Source of the DNA: Ramlibacter tataouinensis | GTDB lineage: Bacteria; Pseudomonadota; Gammaproteobacteria; Burkholderiales; Burkholderiaceae_C | Direction: 5' to 3' | DNA: 64,000 bases | NCBI RefSeq assembly: GCF_027941915.1 | Contig: NZ_CP116009.1 | Location: forward strand, 2,294,001 to 2,358,000 | Shown: positions 29,837 through 38,888 of the stretch, one piece after another | How positions within the stretch are numbered: the first letter of the stretch is position 1 | Layout: the number at the start of each line of letters is the position of its first letter | Made by a program: the position numbers and the translations under genes | The notes under the pieces: generated by a model | What the model saw: only the letters and a program-made list of their open reading frames with translations | Databases searched by the model: none | What the model was told of the DNA's origin: nothing

Positions 29837-31162
29837 ATGAACGTCCTCGTCCTCGGCGCCGGCATCATCGGCACCAGCACCGCCTGGCACCTGCTCGAGC
29901 GCGGCCACGATGTCACGGTGGTCGACCGGCAGGACGCCGCGGCGCGCGAAACCAGCTTCGCCAACGCGGCGCAGATCTCGGTCAGCTACTGCGAGCCGTG
30001 GGCCAACCGGCAGGCGCCGGCCAAGCTGCTCAAGTGGCTGCTGCGCAAGGACGCCCCGCTGCTGTTCCGCCCGCAGTGGGACTGGCAGCAGTGGCGCTGG
30101 GGCCTGCAGTTCCTGGCCCAGTGCCACGACGCCGCCTTCGCCCGCAACGTCGGCCAGCTGGTGGCGCTGGGCCGCTACAGCCACGCCGCGCTCAAGGACC
30201 TGGTGCGCGCCACCGGCATCGAGTACCAGCGGCTGCAGCGCGGCATCGCCCATTTCTACACCGACGCGCAGGCGTTCGCCGAAGCCGACGAGGCGGCGCG
30301 CCTGATGCAGTCGTTCGGCGTGGCGCGGCGCGTGGTCGGCCGCGACGAGCTGCTGGCGATCGAGCCGGCCTTTCGCGCCTTCGGCGAGCACATCGTCGGC
30401 GGCACCTACACACCGAGCGACGAGAGCGGCGATGCGCGCGTGTTCACCGAGCAGCTGGCGCAGCGCTGCGCCGACCGCGGCGCCCGCTTCCTGTACGGCC
30501 ACGACGTCGATCGGCTGCAGCAGGCCGGCGGCGCCATCGAGGCGGTGCAGGTGCGCGAGCGCGGCACCGGCGTCACCCGGCGCCTGCGCGCCGACGCGGT
30601 GGTGGTGGCCTGCGGCTCGTACTCGGCGCCGCTGCTGCGCAGCGTCGGCGTCGACCTGCCGATCTACCCCGGCAAGGGCTACAGCGCCACCTTCCGCATC
30701 CTCGAGCAGGCGCGGGCGCCGACGGTCAGCCTGCTGGACGACTCGGTCAAGTGCGCCATCTCGCGCCTGGGCGACGAGCTGCGGGTGGCCGGCACCATCG
30801 AGGTGGGCGGCTGGGACACCCGGCTGGACACCCCGGTGGCGCGGGCCCGCTGCGAGATGCTGGCGCGCCGCATCGAGGAGGTCTTCCCCGGCGTGTGCGA
30901 CACCCGCAGCGAGGCCGAAGGCGGCAACCCGCGCTACTGGGCCGGTCTGCGGCCTGCCACGCCGACCAACATCCCCTACATCGGCCGCACCCGGGTCGGC
31001 CGGCTGTGGGTCAACGCCGGCCACGGCACGCTGGGCTGGACCCATGGCGCCGGCTCCGGCAAGGCCATGGCCGCGCTGATCGACGGCGAACGGCCGGACC
31101 TGGCGTTCGGCTTCCTCGGCTTCGAGGCGCCGCGGCCCGAACTGCGCCATCGCACCGCTTGA
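29837..31162 (+). CDS. dadA: FAD-dependent D-amino acid dehydrogenase (DadA-like)
   Basis: DadA-type enzymes oxidise D-amino acids to 2-oxo acids and ammonia at the inner membrane, passing electrons to the respiratory chain. The 441-residue product begins with the FAD-binding Rossmann motif VLGAGIIGTSTAWHLLERGHDVTVVDR. The DAO-family segment ETSFANAAQISVSYCEPW follows, and it ends with the conserved WAGLRPATPTNIPYIG and NAGHGTLGWTHGAGSG. It is divergent from argP. No alanine racemase gene is next to it, so the substrate may be another D-amino acid. Confidence 0.93.
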   Translation: MNVLVLGAGIIGTSTAWHLLERGHDVTVVDRQDAAARETSFANAAQISVSYCEPWANRQAPAKLLKWLLRKDAPLLFRPQWDWQQWRWGLQFLAQCHDAAFARNVGQLVALGRYSHAALKDLVRATGIEYQRLQRGIAHFYTDAQAFAEADEAARLMQSFGVARRVVGRDELLAIEPAFRAFGEHIVGGTYTPSDESGDARVFTEQLAQRCADRGARFLYGHDVDRLQQAGGAIEAVQVRERGTGVTRRLRADAVVVACGSYSAPLLRSVGVDLPIYPGKGYSATFRILEQARAPTVSLLDDSVKCAISRLGDELRVAGTIEVGGWDTRLDTPVARARCEMLARRIEEVFPGVCDTRSEAEGGNPRYWAGLRPATPTNIPYIGRTRVGRLWVNAGHGTLGWTHGAGSGKAMAALIDGERPDLAFGFLGFEAPRPELRHRTA

Positions 31163-31294
31163 GGGCGGGTGTCACGGCGGCCTCGCGCCGCCCTCCATCA
31201 CCCGTCGCCTGAGTCCACGCGCCGGCGCGCCAGCGGCTGGAGGTGGGACCCGGCTTGCCGCTTGGCGGCACGGCGCCTGATAGCCTGCGCGCCC

Positions 31295-32302
31295 ATGGAT
31301 TCGATCTCGCAACTCGCCCTGGGGGCCGCCGTCGGCGTGGCCGTCATGGGCCGCCGCAGCGCGGTATGGAAGGCGGCGCTGGCGGGCGGCATCGCCGGCA
31401 CCCTGCCCGACCTCGACGCCTTCATCGACCACGGCAACGCCGTGGCCAACATGACCTACCACCGCGCCGAGAGCCACGCCCTGTTCTGGCTGACCCTGGC
31501 CTCGCCGCTGGTGGCCGCGCTGGTCAGCCGGGTGGCGGGCGAGGCCGATCGCTTTCGCCGCTGGTGGCTGGCGCTCTGGCTGGCGCTGGTCACGCACCCG
31601 CTGCTGGACACGCTGACGATCTACGGCACGCAATTGCTGCTGCCCTTCACCGACCACCCGTTCGGCGTCGGCAGCATCTTCATCATCGATCCGCTCTACA
31701 CCGTGCCGCTGCTGATCGGGCTGGCGGGCGCGGTGGCGCGCGGCCGCGGCCATGGCGGGCTGCGCTGGAACGCCTGGGCGCTCGGCCTGTCCACCGCCTA
31801 CCTGGCCTGGAGCGTGGGCGCGCAAGCGCACGTGCGCGCGCTCGCGCAAGACGAGCTGGCGGCCGCCGGCCGCCCGGCCGAGCACCTGCTGGTGACGCCT
31901 ACGCCCTTCAACACCGTGCTGTGGCGCATCGTGGCCATGCGCGACGGCGGCTACGAGGAGGGCTTCCATTCGCTGCTGGACGGCCGGCCGATCCGCTTCG
32001 AGCGCTTTGCCAGCGACCGCGCGCTGGAGCGTGAACTGCAGGACCTGTGGCCGGTGCAGCGCATGCAGTGGTTCACGCACGGCTTCTACCGGATGCAGCG
32101 CCAGGGCGACGCGGCCTACATCACCGACCTGCGGATGGGACAGGAGCCGAACTACTCGTTCAACTTCCGGGTCGGGCGGCGCGAAGGCGGTCGCTGGGAA
32201 GCGGTGCCGGCGCAGAACCGCGGGGCCCGCGGCGATCTCGGGGCGGGGCTGCGCTGGCTGTGGCGACGGATGGGGGGCGAGGACCTGCCGCCGCCGCGCT
32301 GA
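31295..32302 (+). CDS. YdjM-like membrane-bound metal-dependent hydrolase (DUF457)
   Basis: The 335-residue protein begins with the YdjM pattern MDSISQLALGAAVGVAVMGRR and has an N-terminal half of four or five membrane spans. It carries the conserved metal-binding elements GTLPDLDAF, HRAESHALF and THPLLDTLTIYG. The C-terminal third is soluble and charged. Family members are induced by DNA damage in some bacteria but no activity is established. Confidence 0.85.
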   Translation: MDSISQLALGAAVGVAVMGRRSAVWKAALAGGIAGTLPDLDAFIDHGNAVANMTYHRAESHALFWLTLASPLVAALVSRVAGEADRFRRWWLALWLALVTHPLLDTLTIYGTQLLLPFTDHPFGVGSIFIIDPLYTVPLLIGLAGAVARGRGHGGLRWNAWALGLSTAYLAWSVGAQAHVRALAQDELAAAGRPAEHLLVTPTPFNTVLWRIVAMRDGGYEEGFHSLLDGRPIRFERFASDRALERELQDLWPVQRMQWFTHGFYRMQRQGDAAYITDLRMGQEPNYSFNFRVGRREGGRWEAVPAQNRGARGDLGAGLRWLWRRMGGEDLPPPR

Positions 32303-32317
32303 TTGCGGCGTTGCGGA

Positions 32318-34681
32318 TCAGGCCGCCGCCGGCGGTGCCGCCGGATCGCTCGCCGTCATCAGCGCCCACAGCCGCCCGGGCGTCAGCGGCATCTGCAACC
32401 GGCTCGCCAACGCCGGGTAGCCGCCGCCCGCCAGCGCATCGGCCACCGCGTTGACCACGCACGGCGTGGCCCCGATGGTGCCGAGCTCGCCCACGCCCTT
32501 CACCCCCATCGGGTTGTTCCGGCAGGGCGTGCTCTCGTCCATCGAGGTGACGAACTCGCAGGCCAGCAGGTCGGCACGGGGTGCCGCGTAGTCCATCAGG
32601 CTGCCGGTGATCGGCTGGCCGCTGCCCTCGTCATAGACCATCTGCTCCAGCAGCGCCTGGCCCAGCCCCTGCACCGCGCCGCCATCGAGCTGGCCGCGCA
32701 CGATGGTCGGGTTGACCACCCGCCCGACGTCGTTGACGCTGCTGTAGGCGACCACCTGCACCTGGCCGGTGGCCGGGTCCAGTTCCACCTCGCTGACGTG
32801 GCAGCCGTTGGGCCAGCTCGGGCCGGCCACGGTGGTGGTGCTTTCCAGGTGGATGCGCCGCTGCGGCTGGCGCCCGGCCAGCGCAGCCAGGTCGATCGCC
32901 AGGTCGGTGCCGCGCACGCCGAAGCGGCCGGCGCGGTACTCGAGGTCCTGCGCGCTGGCCTCCAGCGCCTGCGCCGCCAGCCGGCGCGCTTCGTCCAGCG
33001 TGCGCTGCGCCCCCTCGCGCAGCGCCGAGCCGCCGGTGAAGAGCGAGCGCGAGCCGGCGCTGCCGAATCCATCGCCGCGGTCGGTGTCGCCCAGCACCAC
33101 GCGCACCCGGTCGATCGGCACGCCGAACACGTCCACCACCAGCTGCGCCAGCGTGGTGGCGATGCCCTGCCCCATCGCGTTGACGGCCGAGAACGCCTCG
33201 ATCACGCCGTCGGGCAGCACGGTGACGGTGACGCGCTCTTCCAGCACGTTGCCGCCGGTCCATTCGAGGAAGGTGGCGATGCCCCGGCCGCGCAGCTTGC
33301 CGCGCGCGCGGCTGTGCGCGCGCCGGGCCTCGAAGCCGTTCCAGTCGGCCTGCGCCAGGCCCTGGTCCAGCACGTGCTCGAAGCGGCCGACGTCGTAGGT
33401 CTGGCCCATCGGGTTGGTGTAGGGCATCTGCTGCGGCCGGATGAAGTTGCGCCGGCGCAGCGCGATGCGGTCGATGCCGCTCTGGCGCGCGGCCTCGTCC
33501 ATCAGCCGCTCGATGACGAAGATCGCCTCCGGCCGGCCGGCGCCGCGGTAGGCGCCCGTCGGCGCGGTGTTGGTCAGCACGGCGCCGAAGTGGAAGTCGA
33601 CCACCGGGATGTCATAGACGCTGGTCTGCACCCAGGGGCCGACCAGCAGCGGGATGACGACGCCGGTGCCGGTGGCGTAGGCGCCGACGTTGGCCAGCGA
33701 GCGTAGCCGCAGCGCCAGGATGCGGCCGTCGGCGGCCAGCGCCAGCTGCGCGTGGCTGCGCAGGTCGCGGCCGTGGTGCGAGGACAGGAACTCCTCGCTG
33801 CGGTCGGCCGCCCACTTCAGCGGGCGCCGCAGTTGCCGGGCGGCCCAGGCGACGGCGATGTCTTCCGGGTAGGCGCCGGTCTTCATGCCGAAGCCGCCGC
33901 CGACGTCGCCCACCGTGACGCGCACCTGCTCGCGCGCCAGGCCGAGCGCATCGCAGACCGAGGTGCGCACGCCGGACGGCATCTGCGTGCTCATGCGAAT
34001 CGTGAGACGGCCGTCGTCGGCGACCCACGCCAACACCGTGCGCGGCTCCAGCGCCAGCGCCGCCAGGCGCTGGTTGGTCAGGTCCAGCGTGACGCGATGG
34101 GCCGCCTGCGCGAAGGCGGCCTCGGCCGCCGCCGCGTCGCCGTAACGTGCCTCGGCGGCGACGTTGTCCGGCGCCTCGTCGCACAGCGCCACGATGCCGC
34201 CGTCGACCGCCTGCTGCGCATCGACGACCGAAGGCAGCTCCTCGTACTCGACCCAGACCGCCTCGGCCGCATCGCGCGCCTGCTGCAGCGTTTCGGCCAC
34301 CACCAGCGCCACCGCCTCGCCGGCGAAACGCACGCGGTCGATGGCCAGCACCGGCCGCGGCGGCGAAGCGGCGGCGCCGCCGCCGGGACGCTGGAAGGCG
34401 GCGTTGACCGGCAAGGTCTTGACGCCCGCCAGCTGCAGCTCGGCGCCGCTCGCAACCAGGGCGACGCCGGGCATGGCTGCCGCGGGCGCGGTATCGACCG
34501 ACACGATGCGCGCATGCGCATGGGGCGAGCGCACGAAGGCCGCATGCAGCAGGCCCTCGGGCTGCAGGTCGTCCGTGAAGCGGCCGCGGCCCTGCAGCAG
34601 GCCCTCGTCTTCGATGCGCGGCACCGCGCGCCCGCTGCCGAAGCGGGCGACGATGCCGTTGGATGCGGGATCGGCGCTCAT
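32318..34681 (-). CDS. Molybdenum hydroxylase large subunit (xanthine dehydrogenase family), orphan
   Basis: The 787-residue protein is the molybdopterin-cytosine-dinucleotide-binding subunit of an aldehyde oxidase/xanthine dehydrogenase-type enzyme. These enzymes hydroxylate aldehydes, purines or N-heteroaromatic rings. Landmarks are GRGRFTDDL, FVRSPHAHA, GGGFGMKTGAYPED, GAYRGAGRPEA in the loop that carries AYxCSFR in CO dehydrogenases, and the active-site glutamate in GVGELGTIGA. No FAD-binding or [2Fe-2S] subunit gene is adjacent. It is the last gene of the run starting at nicX-like, 51 bp after the M14 gene. Confidence 0.93.
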   Translation of the reverse strand: MSADPASNGIVARFGSGRAVPRIEDEGLLQGRGRFTDDLQPEGLLHAAFVRSPHAHARIVSVDTAPAAAMPGVALVASGAELQLAGVKTLPVNAAFQRPGGGAAASPPRPVLAIDRVRFAGEAVALVVAETLQQARDAAEAVWVEYEELPSVVDAQQAVDGGIVALCDEAPDNVAAEARYGDAAAAEAAFAQAAHRVTLDLTNQRLAALALEPRTVLAWVADDGRLTIRMSTQMPSGVRTSVCDALGLAREQVRVTVGDVGGGFGMKTGAYPEDIAVAWAARQLRRPLKWAADRSEEFLSSHHGRDLRSHAQLALAADGRILALRLRSLANVGAYATGTGVVIPLLVGPWVQTSVYDIPVVDFHFGAVLTNTAPTGAYRGAGRPEAIFVIERLMDEAARQSGIDRIALRRRNFIRPQQMPYTNPMGQTYDVGRFEHVLDQGLAQADWNGFEARRAHSRARGKLRGRGIATFLEWTGGNVLEERVTVTVLPDGVIEAFSAVNAMGQGIATTLAQLVVDVFGVPIDRVRVVLGDTDRGDGFGSAGSRSLFTGGSALREGAQRTLDEARRLAAQALEASAQDLEYRAGRFGVRGTDLAIDLAALAGRQPQRRIHLESTTTVAGPSWPNGCHVSEVELDPATGQVQVVAYSSVNDVGRVVNPTIVRGQLDGGAVQGLGQALLEQMVYDEGSGQPITGSLMDYAAPRADLLACEFVTSMDESTPCRNNPMGVKGVGELGTIGATPCVVNAVADALAGGGYPALASRLQMPLTPGRLWALMTASDPAAPPAAA

Positions 34682-34732
34682 GGACTGTCCTCGCTGGGAT
34701 CCGGTCCATTGTGCCGCCGGCCGGCGGCGGAT

Positions 34733-35575
34733 TCAGCGCGACATCGACGCCGGCGCCAGCAGCCGCTCGTCCATCCAGCGCAACAGGTCCAGCCACATCT
34801 GGCGCATCTCGGCCTCCAGCGGCGTGCGCAGCGCGCTGGGCAGCTCGATGGTCACCACCGGCACGCCCCTGTGCAGGCCGCCGTAGTTGCCCAGCGAGCC
34901 GGGAAAGATGCCGACCTGGTCCAGGTACAGCCGGCCCAGCCGCGAGGGCGGCACCGACGGGCCGTCGAAGTCCAGCACGCCATAGGGCGCGTGGATCGAC
35001 ACGATCAGGTGGGGCTGGAAGGCCTCCATCTGCTGGTGCAGGAAGCGGCTCTCCGGCTCCGACAGCGGCTGCGGGCCGGGCCAGCGGCGCCGGTCCCTGC
35101 GGGTGCGCTTTTCCCAGTAGACCTGGGCCTCGCGCGCCCAGTCGGGCGTGGGAAAGTTCCGATTCAGGTCGACCCCGTTGGCATTGGTGCGGCGCGGCGG
35201 CCGGGCCAGCGCGCCGTCCGGGTTGAGCAGCGGGATGAAGCGCCAGTGCACCGGCTGCGCCAGCCGCGCGGGCTCGCCGGCCAGCCGGATCCAGTGCAGC
35301 GCCGCCGAGGCCGACGACAGCTCGTCGCCGTGGATCGCGCCGGCGACCAGCACCCGCATCGTGGCCTTGGGCTGCACCACGTCGCGCAGGTACAGCGGCA
35401 CGCCGCGCACCGAGCGCGCGCCGCTGTCCACCAGCGCCGCCTGCCGGCACAGCGCGGCGCTCACATTGGGCAGGCGCACCAGGCTGTCGCAGGGTGTTCG
35501 GCCCTGGGCCGGCGCCAGCGAGGCGGCCGCGAGCAGGGCCAGGAGCGCGGCCGTGCGGCGCCCCGCCCTACTCAT
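34733..35575 (-). CDS. Exported M14-family zinc carboxypeptidase/amidase
   Basis: The 280-residue protein has a signal peptide (RRTAALLALLAAASLAPAQG). It then shows an M14 peptidase core with the zinc pair H and E in AIHGDELSS, the substrate-binding NANGVDLNRNFPT (Asn-Arg), the third zinc ligand in SIHAPYG and the catalytic glutamate in VTIELPS. The size and motif spacing are like murein-peptide amidase MpaA. Its ATG overlaps the end of the acyl-CoA dehydrogenase gene by 8 bp, implying translational coupling. In this context it might instead cleave an amide intermediate. Confidence 0.85.
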   Translation of the reverse strand: MSRAGRRTAALLALLAAASLAPAQGRTPCDSLVRLPNVSAALCRQAALVDSGARSVRGVPLYLRDVVQPKATMRVLVAGAIHGDELSSASAALHWIRLAGEPARLAQPVHWRFIPLLNPDGALARPPRRTNANGVDLNRNFPTPDWAREAQVYWEKRTRRDRRRWPGPQPLSEPESRFLHQQMEAFQPHLIVSIHAPYGVLDFDGPSVPPSRLGRLYLDQVGIFPGSLGNYGGLHRGVPVVTIELPSALRTPLEAEMRQMWLDLLRWMDERLLAPASMSR

Positions 35576-36824
35576 CCTTCTCGCCGGCTTCGTACAGCGT
35601 TTCGCGCCCCATCCGGTCGAGCACCAGCTCGGCCGTCCAGGGCAGCATCAGCGAGCCGCAGCGGCTGTCGCGGTAGATGCGCTCGATCGGCAGGTGCTTC
35701 ATCATGCTCTGGCCGCCGCAGGTGCGGATGGCCAGCCGCGCCAGGTCGTTGGCGCCTTCCATCACCGTGTACTGCGCGGCGTACAGGCGCATGCGCTCGT
35801 CCTTGGACGGGTTCGGCCGGGCCTCGCGGATGGCGCGCAGGAAGATGCTCTTGAGGTTCTCCAGCTGGATGCGCATCTGCGCCACCGCCACCTGCTTGGT
35901 CGGGTACATGCGGCGCTTGACCGGCGGCTCGCCCGGCACCTCGCCGCGCAGGTACTGCACGGTGAAGTCGTAGGCGGCGTTGGCCAGGCCCAGGTAGGTC
36001 GGCGCCAGCGTGAAGAACATCGCCGGCCAGGTCTGCGCGCCCTTGAAGTACACGCCGCGCGGCATGAGCTGGGCCTCGTCGGGCACGAACACGTCCTGGA
36101 ACGTGAGGTTGCGGCTGACGGTGCCGCGCATGCCCAGCGGATTCCAGTCGCCGCTGATCGCAAAGCCCTCGCTGGTGGCCGGCACCGCCAGGTACAGCGT
36201 GTCCCTGGGGTCCGGCTTGACGCCTTCCTGCTCCTCGGTGCACAGCACGCCGTAGTAGTCGGCGGCGCCCGACAGCGAGGCGAAGATCTTGCGGCCGTTG
36301 ACCACCCAGCCGCCCTCGACCTTGCGCGCCGTGGTGCCGAACGGCGCGCGGCCGGCGGCGGCGGCGCTGCCTTCGGAGAACGGCTGCGCGTAGATCGCGC
36401 CGTCCTGCACCACGCGGCGGAAGTGCAGCTCGCGCCGCGCCGCATGCTCGGCACGCTGCGAGTCGGTCATCGGGATGCCATCGGCCAGCACGCCGGTCCA
36501 CAGCGTCGAGCAGATGTGCATGTTCCAGGTCAGCGCGGTGGCGCCGCAGAAGCGGCCGATCTCGGCTGCCACCATCATGTAGGTGGCGTAGTCGGCGCCG
36601 CCGCCGCCGTGCGCGCCGGGGACGCACAGGGCCAGCAGGCCGCTCTCGCGCAGGTCGTCGTAGTTGGCGAACGGGAAGCTGGCCTGCTCGTCCCATTGCG
36701 CCGCGCGCGGGGCAAAGCGCTGCTCGCCCAGCTCGTGCGCCAGCGACAGCAGCGAGCGCTGCTGCGCCGTGAGCTCGGTGTCGCCGACCGCGGGCGTGAA
36801 GCCCAGGGAAGTCATTGCGTCCAT
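35568..36824 (-). CDS. Acyl-CoA dehydrogenase-family flavoprotein
   Basis: The 418-residue protein has the three-domain acyl-CoA dehydrogenase layout: an N-terminal helical part (LTAQQRSLLSLAHELGEQRFAP), a middle beta-domain (GGWVVNGRKIFAS and GMRGTVSRNLTFQDVFVP) and C-terminal helices ending with RTCGGQSMMKHLPIERIYRD. The catalytic base is not the usual Glu in an obvious place; the segment IYRDSRCGSLMLPW is typical of the divergent branch that includes flavin monooxygenases such as DszC. It may therefore be a monooxygenase using the divergent flavin reductase. ATGs at 36824 and 36815 are both possible starts. Confidence 0.85.
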   Translation of the reverse strand: MDAMTSLGFTPAVGDTELTAQQRSLLSLAHELGEQRFAPRAAQWDEQASFPFANYDDLRESGLLALCVPGAHGGGGADYATYMMVAAEIGRFCGATALTWNMHICSTLWTGVLADGIPMTDSQRAEHAARRELHFRRVVQDGAIYAQPFSEGSAAAAGRAPFGTTARKVEGGWVVNGRKIFASLSGAADYYGVLCTEEQEGVKPDPRDTLYLAVPATSEGFAISGDWNPLGMRGTVSRNLTFQDVFVPDEAQLMPRGVYFKGAQTWPAMFFTLAPTYLGLANAAYDFTVQYLRGEVPGEPPVKRRMYPTKQVAVAQMRIQLENLKSIFLRAIREARPNPSKDERMRLYAAQYTVMEGANDLARLAIRTCGGQSMMKHLPIERIYRDSRCGSLMLPWTAELVLDRMGRETLYEAGEKDE

Positions 36825-36853
36825 GTCCTTGGTCCTGTGGTGGCCGGATTCCT

Positions 36854-38092
36854 TCAGTCGGTGCTGCCGCCGAGCGACTGCAGCACGCCGCGCCACAGCG
36901 CGTCGCGCTCCTGGAACGGGGCGGGGTCCTGCTGCCCGCTGGCGGCCTGCCAGGCCGAGGTCAGCACCATCACGACGCCCGAGGACGGCTGCACGTAGAC
37001 CGCCTGGCCGTGGATGCCGTGCATGGCGAAGGTGCGCGCGCGCAGCGGCGACAGCCAGAACTGGAAGCCGTAGCCTTCCCAGCGGGTGGCGCGGTACGGC
37101 CGGAAGGCGGCGGGCTGGCGCGCGGCGTCGGTGGCCTGCAGCAGGTAGTCGCGCGAGACGATGGCGCGGCCGTCCAGTTCGCCGTCGCGCGCCAGCAGCA
37201 GGCCGAGCCGGCCCCAGTCGCGCAGGCTGGCGTTGAAGAAGGCGAAGGCCCCTTCCTGGCCATCGGCGCCGATGCGCCAGAACGCCTCGTGCTCGGCCCC
37301 GATCGGCTCCCACAGCCAGGCCTGGGTCAGCTCGGCCAGGCTGCGGCCGGTGGCGCCGCGCAGCACCCGGCCCAGCACCTCCGTTTCCGCGCTGGCGTAG
37401 ACGAACTTCTCGCCGGCCGGCGAGTGGCGATCGGCCACCGATCGCAGCACCGGCAGCGTCCCGCCCGCATCGACGACGAAGGCGCGCGTCATCCGGCTCA
37501 CGTCGTCGCGGCCGTCGTAGCGCTCGCTGAAGCTCAGGCCCGAGGCCATGCGCAGCAGGTGCACGAGCCGCGTCTGCCCGTAAGCGGTGCCCTCCAGCTC
37601 GCGGGCGTAGGTCTGCGCCGGATCGTCCAGCGAGGCGATCAGTCCCTTGTCGAGGGCGACGCCCACCAGCAGCGCGGTCACGCTCTTGGCCATCGAGAAC
37701 GACAGGAAGCGGGCGTCCTCGTGCCGCCCGTAGCGGTAGCGCTCGGCGACGACCTGCCCGTCCTTGAGGATCAGCAGGCCGGTGGCGCGCTGGCGCTCCA
37801 GGTACTCGTCCAGCGTGTAGCCGATGTTGCGGTAGCGGTAGCGCAGCGGCGGCGGCGTGGCCATCCGGGCCAGCGGGCGCGGGCGGGGCGAGGCGGCAAC
37901 CCGGCTGACGCGCACGCCGGGCACCTGGTCGAGCGCCGACCAGGACCCGACCCGGTACGGGTTGTCGTACCAGCCGGCCAGGTTGGGCGCGACCGGATAG
38001 CCCTGGTCCTTGCCGAGCAGCTGTTCGTCGGGCTCGGCGCCGGCCAGCGTGGCAGCCAGCAGCAGCAACAGGGGCAGCAGCCGGCGCTTCAT
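36854..38092 (-). CDS. Beta-lactamase-fold serine hydrolase, exported
   Basis: The 412-residue protein has a signal peptide (RRLLPLLLLLAATLAGA) and a class C beta-lactamase/esterase fold with S-x-x-K in FSMAKSVTALLVG, a Tyr in KFVYASAETEVLG, and a late HGIHGQAVYVQPSSGVVMVL replacing the KTG strand. The arrangement resembles 6-aminohexanoate-dimer hydrolase and related amidases/esterases. It lies 7 bp after the NicD-like gene in the same run and might hydrolyse a precursor amide or ester outside the cytoplasm. Confidence 0.88.
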   Translation of the reverse strand: MKRRLLPLLLLLAATLAGAEPDEQLLGKDQGYPVAPNLAGWYDNPYRVGSWSALDQVPGVRVSRVAASPRPRPLARMATPPPLRYRYRNIGYTLDEYLERQRATGLLILKDGQVVAERYRYGRHEDARFLSFSMAKSVTALLVGVALDKGLIASLDDPAQTYARELEGTAYGQTRLVHLLRMASGLSFSERYDGRDDVSRMTRAFVVDAGGTLPVLRSVADRHSPAGEKFVYASAETEVLGRVLRGATGRSLAELTQAWLWEPIGAEHEAFWRIGADGQEGAFAFFNASLRDWGRLGLLLARDGELDGRAIVSRDYLLQATDAARQPAAFRPYRATRWEGYGFQFWLSPLRARTFAMHGIHGQAVYVQPSSGVVMVLTSAWQAASGQQDPAPFQERDALWRGVLQSLGGSTD

Positions 38093-38099
38093 GGCGGCC

Positions 38100-38888
38100 T
38101 CAGTGCAGCCGCACGCCCGGCAGCGCCAGGAAATCCAGCACCGCGGCGTCGAAGGCCTCGGGGGCCTCCAGGTTCAGCAGGTGGCCGACGCCGGCCAGCT
38201 CGAGGAAGGTGCTGCCGGCGATGGCTTGCGCCATCTTCTTCATCACCGCCGGCGGCGCCTGGCGGTCGTGCTCGCCGGCCAGCAGCAGGGTGGGCACGTG
38301 GATGTTCGGCAGGTTGGCGCGGCGGTCGAAGCTGACCAGGGCCTCCAGCGCGCGCCGGTAGGTCGAAGGGTTGACCAGGCCCATGCAGTGCTGCGCCAGC
38401 CGCACGCCTTCGGGCAGGGCCGCCGGGCCGATCATCTGCGGCACCAGCGCTTCGGCCAGATCGGCCATGCTGCGGCCGGCGTCCAGCGGCGCGGTGCGCT
38501 CGGCCACGAAGGACCGCTGCCAGTCGCCATCGGGCTTGCCGAAGGCCGGCGAGGTGCCGCACAGCACCAGCCGGCTGACCAGCTCCGGGCGGCGCGCCAC
38601 CACCTCCTGCGCCACCATGCCGCCCATGCTGTGGCCCACCAGCACGACATGCTCGCACGCCAGGCCCTCGATCAGCGTGATGCAGCTCTCGGCCAGGCCC
38701 TTGAAGGTGTAGGGCTCGATCGGCGCGCTGTGGCCGTAACCGGGCATGTTCCAGGCCACCGCGCGATAGCCGCACGATGCGAAGCTCTCCACCTGCGGCG
38801 CGAACGCCAGGTGGCCGCCGCCGATGCCGTGCAGCATCAGCACCGTGGGGCCGGCGCCGAGCGTGGTGAAGGTCGGCAGCGTGCTCAT
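38100..38888 (-). CDS. Alpha/beta hydrolase, NicD-like (N-formylmaleamate deformylase?)
   Basis: The 262-residue cytoplasmic hydrolase has the oxyanion segment LMLHGIGGGHLAF, the nucleophile elbow VGHSMGGMVAQE, an acidic residue in LLAGEHDRQAP and the catalytic His in GVGHLLNLE. It overlaps the NicX-like gene by four bases (ATGA type). In the nicotinate pathway NicX forms N-formylmaleamate and NicD, an alpha/beta hydrolase of this size, deformylates it. That specific role is inferred from the tight pairing, as the fold alone is too common to decide. Confidence 0.82.
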   Translation of the reverse strand: MSTLPTFTTLGAGPTVLMLHGIGGGHLAFAPQVESFASCGYRAVAWNMPGYGHSAPIEPYTFKGLAESCITLIEGLACEHVVLVGHSMGGMVAQEVVARRPELVSRLVLCGTSPAFGKPDGDWQRSFVAERTAPLDAGRSMADLAEALVPQMIGPAALPEGVRLAQHCMGLVNPSTYRRALEALVSFDRRANLPNIHVPTLLLAGEHDRQAPPAVMKKMAQAIAGSTFLELAGVGHLLNLEAPEAFDAAVLDFLALPGVRLH

